Assembly (NCBI GenBank): GCA_951799445.1 | Contig: OX637288.1 | Coordinates: forward strand, 9,240,501-9,304,500 | Length of the DNA: 64,000 nt | From: Pseudisothecium myosuroides | Taxonomy: Eukaryota; Streptophyta; Bryopsida; Hypnales; Lembophyllaceae | Reading direction: 5' to 3' | Shown: in pieces, positions 45,780 to 58,333 of the stretch | How positions within the stretch are numbered: the stretch's first letter is position 1 | How the letters are laid out: each line of letters begins with the position of its first letter | Notes under the pieces: model-generated | What the model was told of the DNA's origin: nothing | Databases searched by the model: none | The model's input: only the letters and a program-made list of their open reading frames with translations | Translations under genes and position numbers: made by a program

Positions 45780-46140
45780 GTACATTTCAGGTGTCGATTT
45801 CAACAAATCCTACAGGACCGAAATGGAGCGGAATTCGATGTAAGCAAATTTGAAGCGGAAAATGCGCGCACATGAGGAAGACGGCGATGGCGTTGCAAAC
45901 TTGCAATGGGATTGTGAGCATGACGAGGAGCACGACACGGAGTATTGCGGGCGGCGTGGCCGCGTGAACCAGCCGGAATAACGTAACGAAATAACGTAAC
46001 GAAATAACAATCCAATCGCAGCCATTTTCCTTTCCGTCTGTCAGTGCCAATCGACTCCCTGTCTCGTTTCGATTCGTCTTCCCACCGGCTTCAAAGTTCA
46101 AACTCATCACAGCCGCCGCCTACACGTACGCCATCCGCAT
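45780..46140. promoter_or_regulatory. GC-rich probable SEC5 promoter / transcription start region
   Basis: Base composition changes abruptly from AT-rich repeats to GC- and CpG-rich DNA at about 45800. It contains two copies of CGTAACGAAATAA at about 45980-46010. A 107-codon open frame on the minus strand here has no ATG at its start and no recognised match. The position 1 kb before SEC5, followed by donor-like CAGTAAGT at 46144, suggests promoter and 5' UTR. Confidence 0.5.
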
Positions 46141-46945
46141 TTGCAGTAAGTCTCTCGATTTTGCATGACTGCTCCATGTTTCGTGGTGTCCGCATTGCTT
46201 GTGCCGATCCGACTATTTTGATCGAGTTTTCTCAACATTTCCTCTCGATTGATGTGATTTCTGACCACTGATGTGATTTGCGCAATGTTTGGCCTCACTG
46301 GAGGAACGGCGATCGAGGCAGTCTGGCGTAGAACTGAGTGTCGAGTGATTCATTGGACCGAGTGTCGAGAGGTTTTGGTGAGAATTGATGAAGTGCATGA
46401 GTTATGTAGCGGGACATTTAATTCTTGATCCTGATTCCGTGGAGGTTGTTGCGTTGTTTTATTTGAACTTCAGGGGACAGTTATGGCGAGATTAGGTGAT
46501 TAGGAAGGAAAGCCGGCAAGCTTTTCACCCGGCATCCGCTTTCTGCTCACTTCCAGTAAGTTTCTCGACTTTCCGTGACTGCTCTGTGTCTTTTCGTGTC
46601 GTGGAGTTACCGCATTCTGTGCATTTTGGCCGGTTCCGATCCGATTGAGTTGAAAGCAAGGCGATCGAGCTTTATCTGCATTTCTTTGAGGCTCTTTTGG
46701 TTTGATTGATGTGATGTTTTTAGTGTTGGCGCAATGTGTGTGTGTATTGCCTCATTGGAGCTCCGAAGAGGCGTAGAGGAGGCTGAATCGTAGGATGGAG
46801 TGTCGAGAGGTTTTGCGAGGATTGAGGGAATAGGAGTGATGGCGATGAGGAAGCGGGACTTTATTCTTGATCCTGATTCTATTGCATTGTGTTGTATGGA
46901 GCTTCTGGGGACAGTTATGGTGAGATTAGGTCGTTAAGAAGGAGA
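46140..46945 (+). repeat. Imperfect tandem duplication (410-434 bp) in the SEC5 5' leader, each copy starting at a splice donor
   Basis: Copy 1 (about 46140-46510) and copy 2 (about 46550-46945) share CAGTAAGT...CTCTCGA, GACTGCTC, CCGATCCGA, GAGTGTCGAGAGGTTTTG, CTTGATCCTGATTC and GGGGACAGTTATGG in the same order. Both begin with CAG followed by GTAAGT, at 46146 and 46556. They precede the SEC5 start codon by 0.6-1 kb and are moderately GC-rich, fitting a 5' UTR exon and intron. Confidence 0.8.
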
Positions 46946-47109
46946 TTGAGGCGCGAGTGTCGTGCATTTGTCTCGGTGGAGGTGTTTTGCGGTTTCGATT
47001 TTCTGTGCACGCTTGCTTCTATTGGCGCATTGTGATGCGTAAGTGGATTCAAGGGAGGTTATGTCTTAGAAGAGGCTGATTGGAAGGGATTCAGGGAGTG
47101 GCAAGGAGA

Positions 47110-50100
47110 ATGAGGGAGGACGTCGACGAGGAAGAGGAGCTCTTACAGCGGGCATTGGCGGAGCAGGCAGCCAGGGAGGTGAATTACCAGCGGCCGTCAA
47201 ATAAGCCGCCGCCGAATGTGTCTCCAGCGGCAGCGGGGCCGCCTAGACGCGTCCCTCCACGCACTGTCAAAAACATCGTTCCGGAAGAGACTCTAGTTGG
47301 ACCGCCAACTCGAGAGCCTCCTCTGATAGAAGTGAACGGTCCACCGAGGAGGGAAGCTCCGAGGGGCGATGGTGCTCCGGCGGCGGCTCCGCCGAGGAGA
47401 GCTCCACCAGTTGTCAAGCAGGTACCAATTGACGATGACGATGAATCGGACGTGGAGCTGCTGAGTTTATCCTCGGATGATGAAGACGAAGATCAGGGAC
47501 GTCGCGCGACTGTGTTAGGGAATAAGCTGTTGAAGTCTCAGGGCGCTGTAGTGGACGAAGACGTCGATCTGTGGGATGAGAAGGATGAAGAACCTCAATT
47601 ATGGAGTGGAGTCGATCAGGCAGAGGTGATTGTCTACCACCATGCTCGTTTGCTCTATTCGTGATTGGTAGCAGGAATGTAAAATTTCTCATGTCACCGG
47701 CTCAGTCCCTCAACCGAGCTTCTTCGAAACGAGCATGGAAGCGATGTGTTAGCACATGATCTCGCTACCGGCTGCATCCAGCCAATGGAGAATGAGCTTG
47801 TTGGGATGCAGGATTGAAGGATTGAGTCAGCTACATGCTCATTTCCACAATTCAGAGTGCGAGCAGGTTTTGAAAAGTATAACACGTTCCAACTTGTTTA
47901 AGGAGGGTTAATTCATCTGTCAATTACATCGGCAATGTAATGTCAAATTCAGGTTCAAATTATTACAGTGTTCACGGGTATTCCGAATGTATACAGAGTC
48001 AGTTGTCGACAGGATAGGTATCTACTGTTGTAGATTTTAAAAGCATGAAAAAATAATGTAGAAATCCCTCCGACTGTTAGGGAAATTCGTGATTACTCGG
48101 CGTTAATAGACTATGTGCCGGTTCTGAAGGTACTGAACTCAATTCTGGATGGTTAAAACGCAGTTGGCACGCAGGGTACGGGAGATGCGGGAGACTCGAA
48201 CAGCAGCAACTGCATATGCGCCAGCTCCCCGCTTGCGCAAATCCACCAATACTGTGGATGCTGTTCCCAGAGCAGAGGATTTCATTGATCCCTTGGGGCT
48301 TGGGTTTGTGCACCAGAAACACCCGTGTGTTGTTGCTTACATCAGAAAGAAATTTTCTTTGATATTCTTTGATATTTTAAACTAGTCCATGTGATTTCGT
48401 TAGATCTCTGCTTTGCAAAGTGCTTCAAGCATCATCTCACGGGTTTAGAATGATTTGCTTAGCTGTAGATCTTTGGAAATCTTAAAGCCCGACATGGTCC
48501 TGAAAAAACATGTGCATTTCATTTACTTCTTACTGAAACTTCTTAATAGTTGACAAACATATGAAAGGTCCAACTTGTTGGTTTGCAAATGATGCTGCTC
48601 ACTCGATTTTTATGCGCAATCCATGTGCCAACAGAAATGCCTTTAGTTCGAACACTCTTGGCTAGATATTTTTACAACTTTATTATAACATGCCCCAATG
48701 TCTCAGGTCCCTTTGCGGTCTGAATCTTTCTGCTTGTTGCCAGTGTCATAGATATCAGAACTTTGACGCTCATTCCAAAGGATAAGATTGGAAGTCATCC
48801 ACCTTCAACAGATAAAGGGAAAAAGGGCAAGAAGGATAGTACCAAGGCAGCTACGAGGGATGAAACTGAGGAGGATATTGAACAGCCCGAACTCCCAATT
48901 GTGAAAGATCACGTGACCAGAGGTTTGTTATCATGTACCTAATGTTGCTGACGAGTGATTTTTACCTATTTGCGTTGATAGAAAGCACTTAATTCTCTAA
49001 TATTCCATGTGTCTAGTGACTTTGCGGTTTTGCGGTTTTGCTTTTGGGTCGTTGATTTGAGATATGATTATACAGGTTCGCAGACTCTGATGCTTGCTTG
49101 TTCTGAATGTACTGCATGGTTCATTTCTTGCCGTATGCAGAGAAAGTGGTTTATCATTCAGAGAAGTTTGAACCAAGGTTCTTCCTGGCTCGTATTCATC
49201 AACGTACCAGCGCACATGATCTAGATGCCGCTGGTGATGCTTTGAAACGGGATTTGCAAAGCCGCAAAGAGCAGCTTAAAAAGCTGGTGAAAGAGAATTT
49301 TGATTGTTTCATCTCGTGCAAAAACACTATAGACGGTAACGGTTTTGTCATCCTGTGGTGTTAATGGTCTTGTCTGACTTTGAGCGTTCGTACAAGATAT
49401 CTGACATGCCCTTGCACTTGTGTGCGTTTGTACACCACTATCTGGCTCGCTCTTCAATGTAATATGACATTGTTACGAAGGTTCCTGCGTCATTCCGCCT
49501 GTGAGGATATAGACATCGATGAAGGGATGATTTTCTTGGTCTTGAAATCGCTGATTTGTCAAGTTAGCACCGGACTTTGACCTTTTTTGAAAGAGACTTC
49601 CGATTACCTAAGCTCTTGGTTTCTCAACTTTTGCAGATATACATTTAAAACTGCAACAAATAGAAAATGTTAATGAGGGGACTGGAACTGTGCACCTGAA
49701 CAACGCCATTGCAGAAGTGGATGTGGTGGCCAAGCGAGCATTTGCACCCCTCCTTGAACGACAGGTGCAGACAAACGCTCTTCATTTTCTTTTCTCCTTG
49801 TTACGATATTTGAAGCAACATATTTTTCTCCTATTTCATTTTTGTGGAAGTCACGGACCTGTTTATGCATTTTGGCCCAAACTTAACTCACTCTTATCAT
49901 TTCTGATTAAACAAAGCTTAGTTTGCAGGAACTGTCATGACTGAATTAAGGAGAGTCACGTTAATTTGAAAATTTTCATCCTCCAAATTACTCAAACTCC
50001 TACTATATTTTGACAGGCTCAAGTGGAGCGGATCAGGTCTGTGCAAGGAATGCTCCAACGCTTTAGAACCCTTTTCAACCTGCCTAGTATGATTCGAGCA

Positions 50101-53100
50101 AATATCAGCAAGGGTGAATATGACCTTGCTATTCGGGAGTACAAGAAAGCGAAGTCCCTGGTCTTGTATTCACATGTAAGTTTCCGAAATTTTGATTACT
50201 TGTTTGAGCTTCGACTTGTGGACACTTGTAATCAAGAAAATCATAAAGAAGTGATATCGGCTACCTTGTGTCTGAGGTTCCTGCAGGTTGGCATTCTGAG
50301 TAGGGTGCTGGAAGAGGTAGATAAAATTGTCCAAGAGTTTAAAGAGGTGCTTTACAAGAAGATGGAGGATCCTCATCTCGAAATTTCCCAGGTTAGAGCT
50401 TGTGTCTTTCTGCTGCCCGCAGTTGTTGTGAATCGTTGCTTGGGTTGCTCCCTTGATTGCCTCGATTACTGTACTCGAGTACCACTTTCCTATGTGTAGT
50501 TGGAGAACACAATTCGGCTCTTGCTGGAGCTTGAACCTGATTCAGACCCTGTTTGGCATTATCTCACGATTCAGGTATCTTCTGTTTCCACTCACACTTT
50601 CCAAGTGCTTACTTAATCTCAAGGGTTTCAGTGATGTCTAATGCTAGTATTGCGAGCTCACTCTTGTCCCTCTGAACATTGTCGGTGGTAAGTTAAGTCG
50701 CCTGGAGCAGAATTATTTTCACTTTATGCATCTCATTTATATACTAATTATCTTATTTTTCTAATTTTGATTGACTTCCACAGGACCGGAGAATTCGAGG
50801 ACTCCTGGAAGGATGTACTTTAGAAAATGATGCTTGCATGGGTGCTCTTTATGGCCGTGTTCGAGAGCGTGTTCAGTCTGATGCTCGCTGGAAACAACTT
50901 CAACGCGAATCTAATAAGGCTGTGCGTGAGCTCTCAGAGAGTTACTTTCACTTTGTCTTGCACAACATACATTCCCTTTGACTGTTAAAGCAACTGTAGG
51001 GGTACTATGAGAAAGATAAATCTTTGATTACAAGAGACCAGTTTAAGTAGGTCATGTTAGTTCAGTTTTCTGTGATAGCTTATCTTGCGATTCAAAGCCT
51101 CACGTATGCAACGTTGTGCCGGCAGTCACATGTAGATATCAACCTGCTTCTAGGCAGCCATGATAAGGAGCAAGACCGAAGCAGTCTCAAAGATTCAACT
51201 GGCAATGAAGCAGATGCACTCTTGGGTCGTCTGATTCGGCGGCTTACGGCTGTTATAGTGTCGCACTTGCCAAGTTTCTGGCGTCTAGCTATCTCCATCT
51301 TCAATGGGAAATTTGCGAAGGTTCTAACCTTTTCACAAGTCATTACGTGTGGGGATTATTTTCGAGAAACACAGCTGGGCAGTATTATGTCCTGACAAGT
51401 AATTTTTGGTCTTTCCTTGTCTTTGACATGACTATTTATCATCTTCTTCCCTGATTGGGGCTAAAGAAAGTTTCTCTGCGTTTGAATCTATTTGCTGCAA
51501 GTGAAACTGTTTGGGGATGACTACTTCATAATATCCTTAAGTAGATCATTGATCGCTCTGCAACAGAACTGTACATTATTGATGTGTACTGCATTGGTAT
51601 GGCTGTCGACGATGCATGAAGCTTGTAGAGCTAAAGTATGGTATAGTCGAGATAAGCCAGTTCTGCAGGCAAAAGTAGTGGGGTATAGTTGCCTAAAAGT
51701 AGGTTCTAAATTTTGCAGGTTACAGGTGGAAGTATGGGAATTCGAAATTCAGGCAGTGTTTTAAATAATGAGAGTGGTCAGTACCCCTTCGAAGAGGTTG
51801 CCGAGTCGAAATTCACCTCCCACTCTCTTGATGAAGTCGTAACTATGGTCCACTGCATCATTTCTCTCTATGAGTCAAAGGTACTGAGGAATTCTTTGAA
51901 GTAATTTTCACTATTTTTGCAGTCGTTGTTTCATTTAATTACATGCTGTTATTGCAAGGTGCATCTTGTGGGATATAAAATGATGATACTAGATGCTAAT
52001 GGCATGTACATTGTCTATATCTATCTACCAGGTTCAAACTGCATTTCTTGCCCTGGCAGAAGCCAATGTCCTTCGTCCATACATGCGGCAAGGAGTGACA
52101 GAAATTTCAAATGCTTGCATTGCACTCGAAGGAAAAGATTGTGCTCCTGCAAGTGCATGTAACGTTCTTTTTAGAACCGCTAACTTTAGGTTATCTATGA
52201 GACTGCATTCAGTAAATTGTTCCTATCTTGTTTTCAGGAGTATGATTTCTCGAGCATTCTAATTGTTAAGGACATCATTTGCTTTCCTGTACCTGATACC
52301 CTTCCGTGGGTGAGACTTGTGCGTAATACTTGCTAGGGATGAAGGACGACCTTGAAACTTGCTAGTTGATGCGAAATCAGACCTCTTGATGAATTTGTGC
52401 TGGTACTTGACAGTTCAAGTGCTGTTGGTTTTGAGGACCGAAGTGACGAGAGTATTCGTCTTGCGATTATGCGCTCTAATGCACACGGCGACTACAGATG
52501 TGGTGAATGAGGAAGACTGGATTCCTGTAGCCACGGTGGAAAGGGGTGGTTCACCTTTTGCTATTTCAAGCATACCTCCCCGATTTCGGGACATGCTTGA
52601 TTCGGCGATGGAACAACTGACAGAGTAAAGTCCTTTCTTAAACACGGGCGATATCTGAATCTGCTGTTCATCTTAAAATTAATACGAGTACTGATTCCTT
52701 GGGAAAATAGCCCATCTGAAAGTGAAACCACCTTCTATTTTGTTTCATAGGATGCTGGACAGACTGAAACGGGGATCTCCAGAGCATGAAGATGTGGTTC
52801 AGCAGCTTCATCAAATGCAGGATAATGTGCACTACACGTTCTTCGAGTGTTTTCTCACTCTTGCCGGTCAGGAATCACTTGCTTCATATTCTACAGTCAA
52901 GATTATATGGAGACCATGATCTCTCTTTTTGCCACACGTACGGTTATAGAGATCCAGTAGTAGTGTACTGACTAATGTCAATTGCTAGTCTCTTTACATG
53001 TTTGATTTTCTATTTGCAGAAAATCTGGAGAAGCTAGCCTTTGAACTCTCAAGAATGCCTCTTCCAGATGAAAGTGCAGAAACTGATGTTGGCCGGGAAC

Positions 53101-55596
53101 ACCCAGCTGGGTCGGATCCGTTTATGGGGCTCATTGCTGGAAATGAAGTGACCAGCCAGCATCAGCGCTTCCTGATGGTGCTTAGTAACGCTGGATTTTG
53201 CCACTCACACCTCCTGCAGGAGCTTTCAAGAAAGTATCAGCACGTTTGGTCTTATGCTGGGTGAGTGAAATGCAAGTCCATCGGGAACTTGATCCTATGT
53301 TCCGTCTTTTCAAGATCTCCATAATCTAGGAATTTGTTTGTGTTAGTATGAGAGATCTGCTGATGATCAACTTTTCTCAATGGACTTTGGATCTGCATTG
53401 ATAGGAAGGAACAGATGAAGGGAATAGGTCCTGGTGGCAGTCAAGTCACTGCTGAAGAAGCTATAGCCAGCTTGTCATCTTTGGAAGACAAGATCCTTAA
53501 TCAGTACAACTTCGCAAAGGTTCTAATCTTGACTTCATTGAGTTGACTACTAGCTAATGAACTAATCATTTCGGATTGACAGCGTTAATGTTGGTTTCTG
53601 AACTTGACGTGGAATCTACGACGTTGGTTTTGCTTTTCAGGCAACGTCTGTTGGAACAGCTGCAGCGGCGTATCTGCTTGATGATGGGACTCATTGGTCT
53701 GCTTCCCCTCCCGTGAAGGTAAATTCTCAAACTTTCTCTTTGTGCCTCTCTGAATCTCGTTTGGTGCTGTTTTTATTCGCTAGGTCAGAGCTTCGTCTTG
53801 ATTACTTTTTTTCTTCCAATGTAGTGTTGTCCATGTCGAATAGCTCTTCAAAGACTACGCAACCTGTAACTTTATTATTGGTTCTTTTCAGGGCATTCGA
53901 GACGCTGTGGTGGAATTACTTCATCCTCTTGTATCCGTCCATGCAGAGGTTGGTTGCGCTTTCATTGGTCATTGGGATAGTCTGCTGGTTCAGAAGATAA
54001 TTGTTCTGCCGCCATGCACTCTATACTCTGGTGGAACAATGTTCCTGCACAAGAACCCTTGGTTACTGAATTTTGAATGGACGCCTTGAGATTTAGTGCG
54101 CTTGTATTTCTATAGGTTCATATCTCCAATTTCATGACAAATAGAAGGTTTGTTTTGAATGCTAGTAAAAGCATCTTGTGACATGACGCAACTTGGAGTA
54201 TGGGTTTTTATGGACAGGTATACGCGGGGGCAAAGCCTTTTGTCGAGAAGGTGATCAACCATCTGGCGGAGGGACTCATGGAAGCATTGCTTAATGTTTT
54301 CACACAGAACAAAACCAAAGTTCTCAAAGGTCTTGATGTGCAAGGATACTGCCAATTGATGCTGGAGGTACTTGTTGATTTTCTTTCTGTGTTCGAGGAT
54401 TTGATTAGGGACCTGTGACTGATACTGCGGGAATCTAGCTAGGGAATTGACTTCGGAATTAAAATTCCCTACATAATTGTTGTGAGGGAGAAAATCTCTT
54501 CAGGGCTTCGTCATCGAGTGCGCAATCATATCCACCTAACATGTGAGCTTGGGCAACTCTTTCCTCGTCGAAAGTGGAAATTCCAAACAAACCTGACATG
54601 CATCTCCTTTTACAGGTTGAATACGTTGAAGCTGTGCTTCGTGGTTATCTCACCGCACCAGCGCGTGAAGCCACTCTTCACTTGCGGGACTTGCTTCTTG
54701 AGAGAGTCCTGGAGACTGTTGGTGATATATCCGAACCTGGTCTACGAAGGTCCACCAGAAGCAGCGATGATGGAATGGGAAGCGAGGACCGGGGCTCGAT
54801 TGTGAGCATATCCAAGGAGGATATACAGGTGAGGCTTACGTGAACTTAGTGCACTCGTATCTTTGTACACTCAAACCGCTGTAATACATCGTGAACACCA
54901 CCTGGGTGTGATAACGGTCGATTTTCATGTTTCGGTTGACTTTGATTGGGCTACCTAGGTGACAGGATTTGAACGTCCCAAACATTTCACGATGACATAA
55001 TTCGAATGCGTGACAAGTGTGACAAGTGGATATTGTTCGAATGCGTGGCAAGTGGGCAGGATATTAAAAATGTCAGGTTTCAGTGTAGTGATTCGAGATC
55101 CAATTCCCTGGATCCTGGTTCATGAGAGCTGTTGTGGTGTGTGCAGATGCTTATACCCCAAGTCATTGCTGACTTCCTTCCCAACGAGTTAAAGAGAACC
55201 CGCGTGAACGTCTTCTGTTTCACGGATGCCATAGTGAACTCGGACCTCCACCAAGGAAGGCGCTCCCTAGCCACCACCCAACAACGAATTCAGTCCAGCG
55301 GTTTCGTTGTCCCCTCTCCATTGAAGATGACGAGGCACCGGAGGAAGAACTCCGGCTCCAGCCTGACGGATTCCGACTCTGGGAAGCCGCTCGGGGCACT
55401 GCCTCCCCTGTCGCCGTACGGCGGGTACGCCAGCTCCGAGGTGGGAAGCGATGGAGGCATGGCCGACTTGCGCTCCAGAGGGGTCTCGAATGCAACCGTG
55501 GACCGGTATTCGAGAGGGCAGTCTTCGGACTTGTTGAGGCGCACAACAGCGCATAGGCCTGCGAGCTCCCGAATCGGCTTCCAGCAGGACGGGTGA
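47110..55596 (+). CDS. SEC5: Exocyst complex component SEC5 (21 coding exons)
   Basis: Subunit of the eight-part exocyst that tethers secretory vesicles to the plasma membrane. Exons: 47110-47625, 48164-48324, 48759-48922, 49141-49335, 49637-49764, 50017-50175, 50287-50391, 50500-50574, 50784-50921, 51126-51320, 51719-51880, 52032-52158, 52414-52624, 52751-52866, 53020-53260, 53405-53519, 53641-53718, 53892-53948, 54218-54367, 54616-54828, 55147-55596. The frame is continuous for 1251 residues; Arabidopsis SEC5 has about 1090. Family hallmarks in order: acidic start DEEEELLQRALAEQAAREVN, DDDDESDVELLSLSSDDEDE, LARRVREMRETRTA, KFEPRFFLARIHQ, VKENFDCFISCKNTID, SVQGMLQRFRTLFNLPSMIR, KGEYDLAIREYKKAKS, LLLELEPDSDPVWHYL, RRLTAVIVSHLPSFWRLAIS, EEDWIPVATVERGGSPFAIS, HQRFLMVLSNAGFC, AVVELLHPLVSVHAEVYAGA and LKRTRVNVFCF. 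It lacks the IPT/TIG Ral-binding domain of animal Sec5, as plant forms do. Start: an in-frame TGA lies 31 bases upstream, so ATG 47110 is the first. The N-terminal linker has four PPRR-type motifs; the tail is basic and Ser-rich. Confidence 0.95.
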
Positions 55597-57000
55597 TGTA
55601 CAGAGGTTCATATCAATCATCACTCGTACGTGGCCCTAAGTTACCAATATGTGGAATGCCTATTTGGCTCTGCATTGGCGGACTAGTACTTTCTTAGAGA
55701 CATTCTGATCGAGCTTCATTCTTTCGATAAGTTAATTAGACGTGGGGAGCGTTGTGCATGCTGGAAGTACATGATTCCGGAAAAATGAATTTGTGCGGTT
55801 TCCAGTTGTCGGCGTTTTGCAAAAACTCTTCAGTTGCCTAATGTAGTTAACTACACGGGCTTTAATCACCCATATGTCAGCATTTGAGTAAGATTCCTAG
55901 TACTAAGCTGTCCAAGTTTCTGTTGGGGTCCTATTGGGAGTCGAAAATGGTTGGATTCCAGATTCTCGAAGAGTGCATTTCTTGAAGAATGGACCAAAGA
56001 AAATGACAGACAGACAGGCAGCTGCGTTCACAGAAGATGCCATACCAAATCCATACCAAATTAGTATGTCCAATGGCATCAACCGAGACTGCCCAATTCT
56101 TGAACAATTGATGGGTATTTGTAATTCATGTGTATTGGCACTCAAGCTAGTACATGAACAAATTGCAAAAATTCTAGTTGTATATATAGCTCAAAAATCT
56201 AACACAACACTACAAAAGGAATGAACTTCATGGTCTTTTTTAGAATCTCAAGCAAGTGTTACAGAAATTAATTTTACTTTTTGCAATTCTCCCATTCCAA
56301 TTGGAACTCATGAAATTATAGAAGTTGTACTTAGAACCACTATTGTAGCTATTAGTAGATTCCAAGTTCTTGAACTAAGTTGATGATATTCTTATGCCAT
56401 TCTAAATTGCACTCATGGTAATGGTATGAGATCATGTTTAAAAAAATTGGAACCTCCAAGGTCAGCTCAGGGTACTTCAAATGAATGTTACTACTGCAAC
56501 ACTTGTATCAAAGGTGGTATGATAAATTAGCTTGGTTTGGGGTTGGAATAACAGTATTCATAACCGAGATGATATTGGGGTTACAATGACACCTACGTCC
56601 AACACTGGTTTGAAAACCAGCATAAAATAATTGGGTGAAAGAGAGCACTTTTACAGGATGTCAAAACGCTATTAGATAAGGGTTTAGGGTTTAAGTGAAT
56701 CACCATGACTCCTCTCGGGATGCTTTTGAAAGCCCAATTTGAACGCAACTGAAGGTCACCAGCTATGAAGGAAGCTAGTTTAGATGATAGCAGAGAACTC
56801 TCTTCATCTTGACAATACGTAAACCACTCCCAGGAAATGCGCCGTTCATTTCCTGGGAGGCTTTTGGGGCGCAATGCTCGTACGAGGCCGTAATGCCCGA
56901 TTACGTGGACAAACATGCCTAATCGGGCATTACAAATTTTCCATCCAACTGTAATTTTTCATCCGATTGTTTTCATCCAACTTTGATGTTTTTTGCTCGT
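55597..57000. other. SEC5 3' flank and intergenic DNA
   Basis: The first few hundred bases probably hold the SEC5 3' UTR. A 96-codon open frame at 55934-56224 starts without ATG and is not recognised. Confidence 0.4.
56827..56932. repeat. Two adjacent perfect hairpins
   Basis: CTCCCAGGAAATG (56827-56839) pairs with CATTTCCTGGGAG (56847-56859) across a 7-base loop. TAATGCCCGATTA (56891-56903) pairs with TAATCGGGCATTA (56920-56932) across 16 bases. Both have 13-bp perfect stems and lie 31 bases apart. Confidence 0.85.
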
Positions 57001-57049
57001 GGTTTATGCCGGCCAATGTCCCTCGTCGTCAGGGATTCTGCGAATTAAA

Positions 57050-57298
57050 ATGCCTCCTCGTCGGGCTCCGCCATCCTCGGGCATTGACCTATACATAAAC
57101 TCTGAAACAAATCTCCAGACAGGTACCATTCTTGGTGGCATACTGTGCAGTAATAGAACCTCTCCAGACGTTTTACAAAAAAGAATCACCAAAGCAACAC
57201 AATACAAGATGATGTACGAAAAGGGCGTCCCAACAGACCCTGCGAAATCACCTCAAATCACAAGCTTACAGAAGAACGTCTTTCATGTCCCGTTATGA
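57050..57298 (+). CDS. Unrecognised small open reading frame, 82 residues
   Basis: ATG at 57050 opens MPPRRAPPSSGIDLYINSET and runs to TGA at 57296-57298. Codon use is more GC-rich than the surroundings, and the neighbouring 57300-57560 sequence is also gene-like in composition, including a short frame from ATG 57378. A possible donor (CAGACAGGTACC) lies at about 57120, so this could be a first exon instead of a whole gene. I do not recognise the product. Confidence 0.2.
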   Translation: MPPRRAPPSSGIDLYINSETNLQTGTILGGILCSNRTSPDVLQKRITKATQYKMMYEKGVPTDPAKSPQITSLQKNVFHVPL

Positions 57299-57879
57299 AG
57301 CTCTCTCTCGATCATGGTTCCCAGAATACTCAATCCATGCCCGTGAACCGAAACGAATTCACCATCACGTCCGCAATGGCGACGAATCTCTCGCTGGCAC
57401 AAGAAGAAACTAAGTCCAGAGGAGCTAGCGAGTTTTCAAACATGATAAGATTGTGAGGTTCTTTTCAGTTTGATGTATTTCAATTCACAGTTGCAGCGGC
57501 GATTCTCATGTCCGATTGCGAGTTCGTACCTGTGATCGATCATTTTCTTGATTATGTTTGGTCATGTAATGTCGGCAGATAGTGATCAGGGCTTTTTTTT
57601 GGGGACCCGTGTCCCTTCCTCTGGCTTCACTGCACAGGCCAGTTTTTGGAGGGACAGAGCTGCAGTGGCCAGATTTGGTAGAATGTGGCAAAATTTCGCC
57701 AGAAAAAAAAGGCCTTGATAGTGATGGGATTGTCAGCGCAAGTGGTGTCGTGGGATTCAGGTTGTAGACGTCAGTTGGAGTGTAGAAGACCAATGTTCGG
57801 GGAGAACAGCCGGTTAGTTAGTTCATTGTTAGCAAGTGGAATTGAGAAAAAAACTGCCGTGGTTGCAGTTTGAAAACAT

Positions 57880-58333
57880 CAAAAAAAAATTGGTTAAAAA
57901 AACTACATTTTCTGTTCAGATTCAATTAAAAAATAGAGAAAGAAATGGATTGGGCACTTGACAAAACGTTTCAATGTGGGAATTATAGAAAATAGCTGGT
58001 AAAACTCAAAAAAAATATCTTGAATGTTGTAGAAGACAACAGAGAACTCAAGCTTTTTGTTGGTGGAAAAATTTGATTGAGATTTCCATGTTCCAAAAAT
58101 AACCAAGACATAACATGGTTGATAGAATTTTTTTGGAAAAAAATGGCAGTTACTGCAAAGTAAGTTGGTGGAAATGAGAAAATAATTGGTTGAATTTTTA
58201 AAGCACAAAAAAAAACCAGGTGAAAAAATCTTTTAAAATTCTATGTCTAACTAAAAAAAATAGAAAAATTAACTAGAATGGGTACTTGAAAAACCAGGTA
58301 AGTGTAGGAATTGGAGGAAAATAGCTGGTGAAG
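57880..58333. other. AT-rich DNA with a diffuse repeated word
   Basis: GGTGAAAAA, GGTTAAAAAA and GAAAATAGCTGGT recur loosely, for example at 57985 and 58318. No gene is seen. Confidence 0.4.

Noticed and set aside
45787..46110. 107-codon minus-strand frame with a hydrophobic segment
   Set aside because: It has no ATG at its start, overlaps two other open frames and lies in the presumed SEC5 promoter; its length is explained by GC-rich composition.
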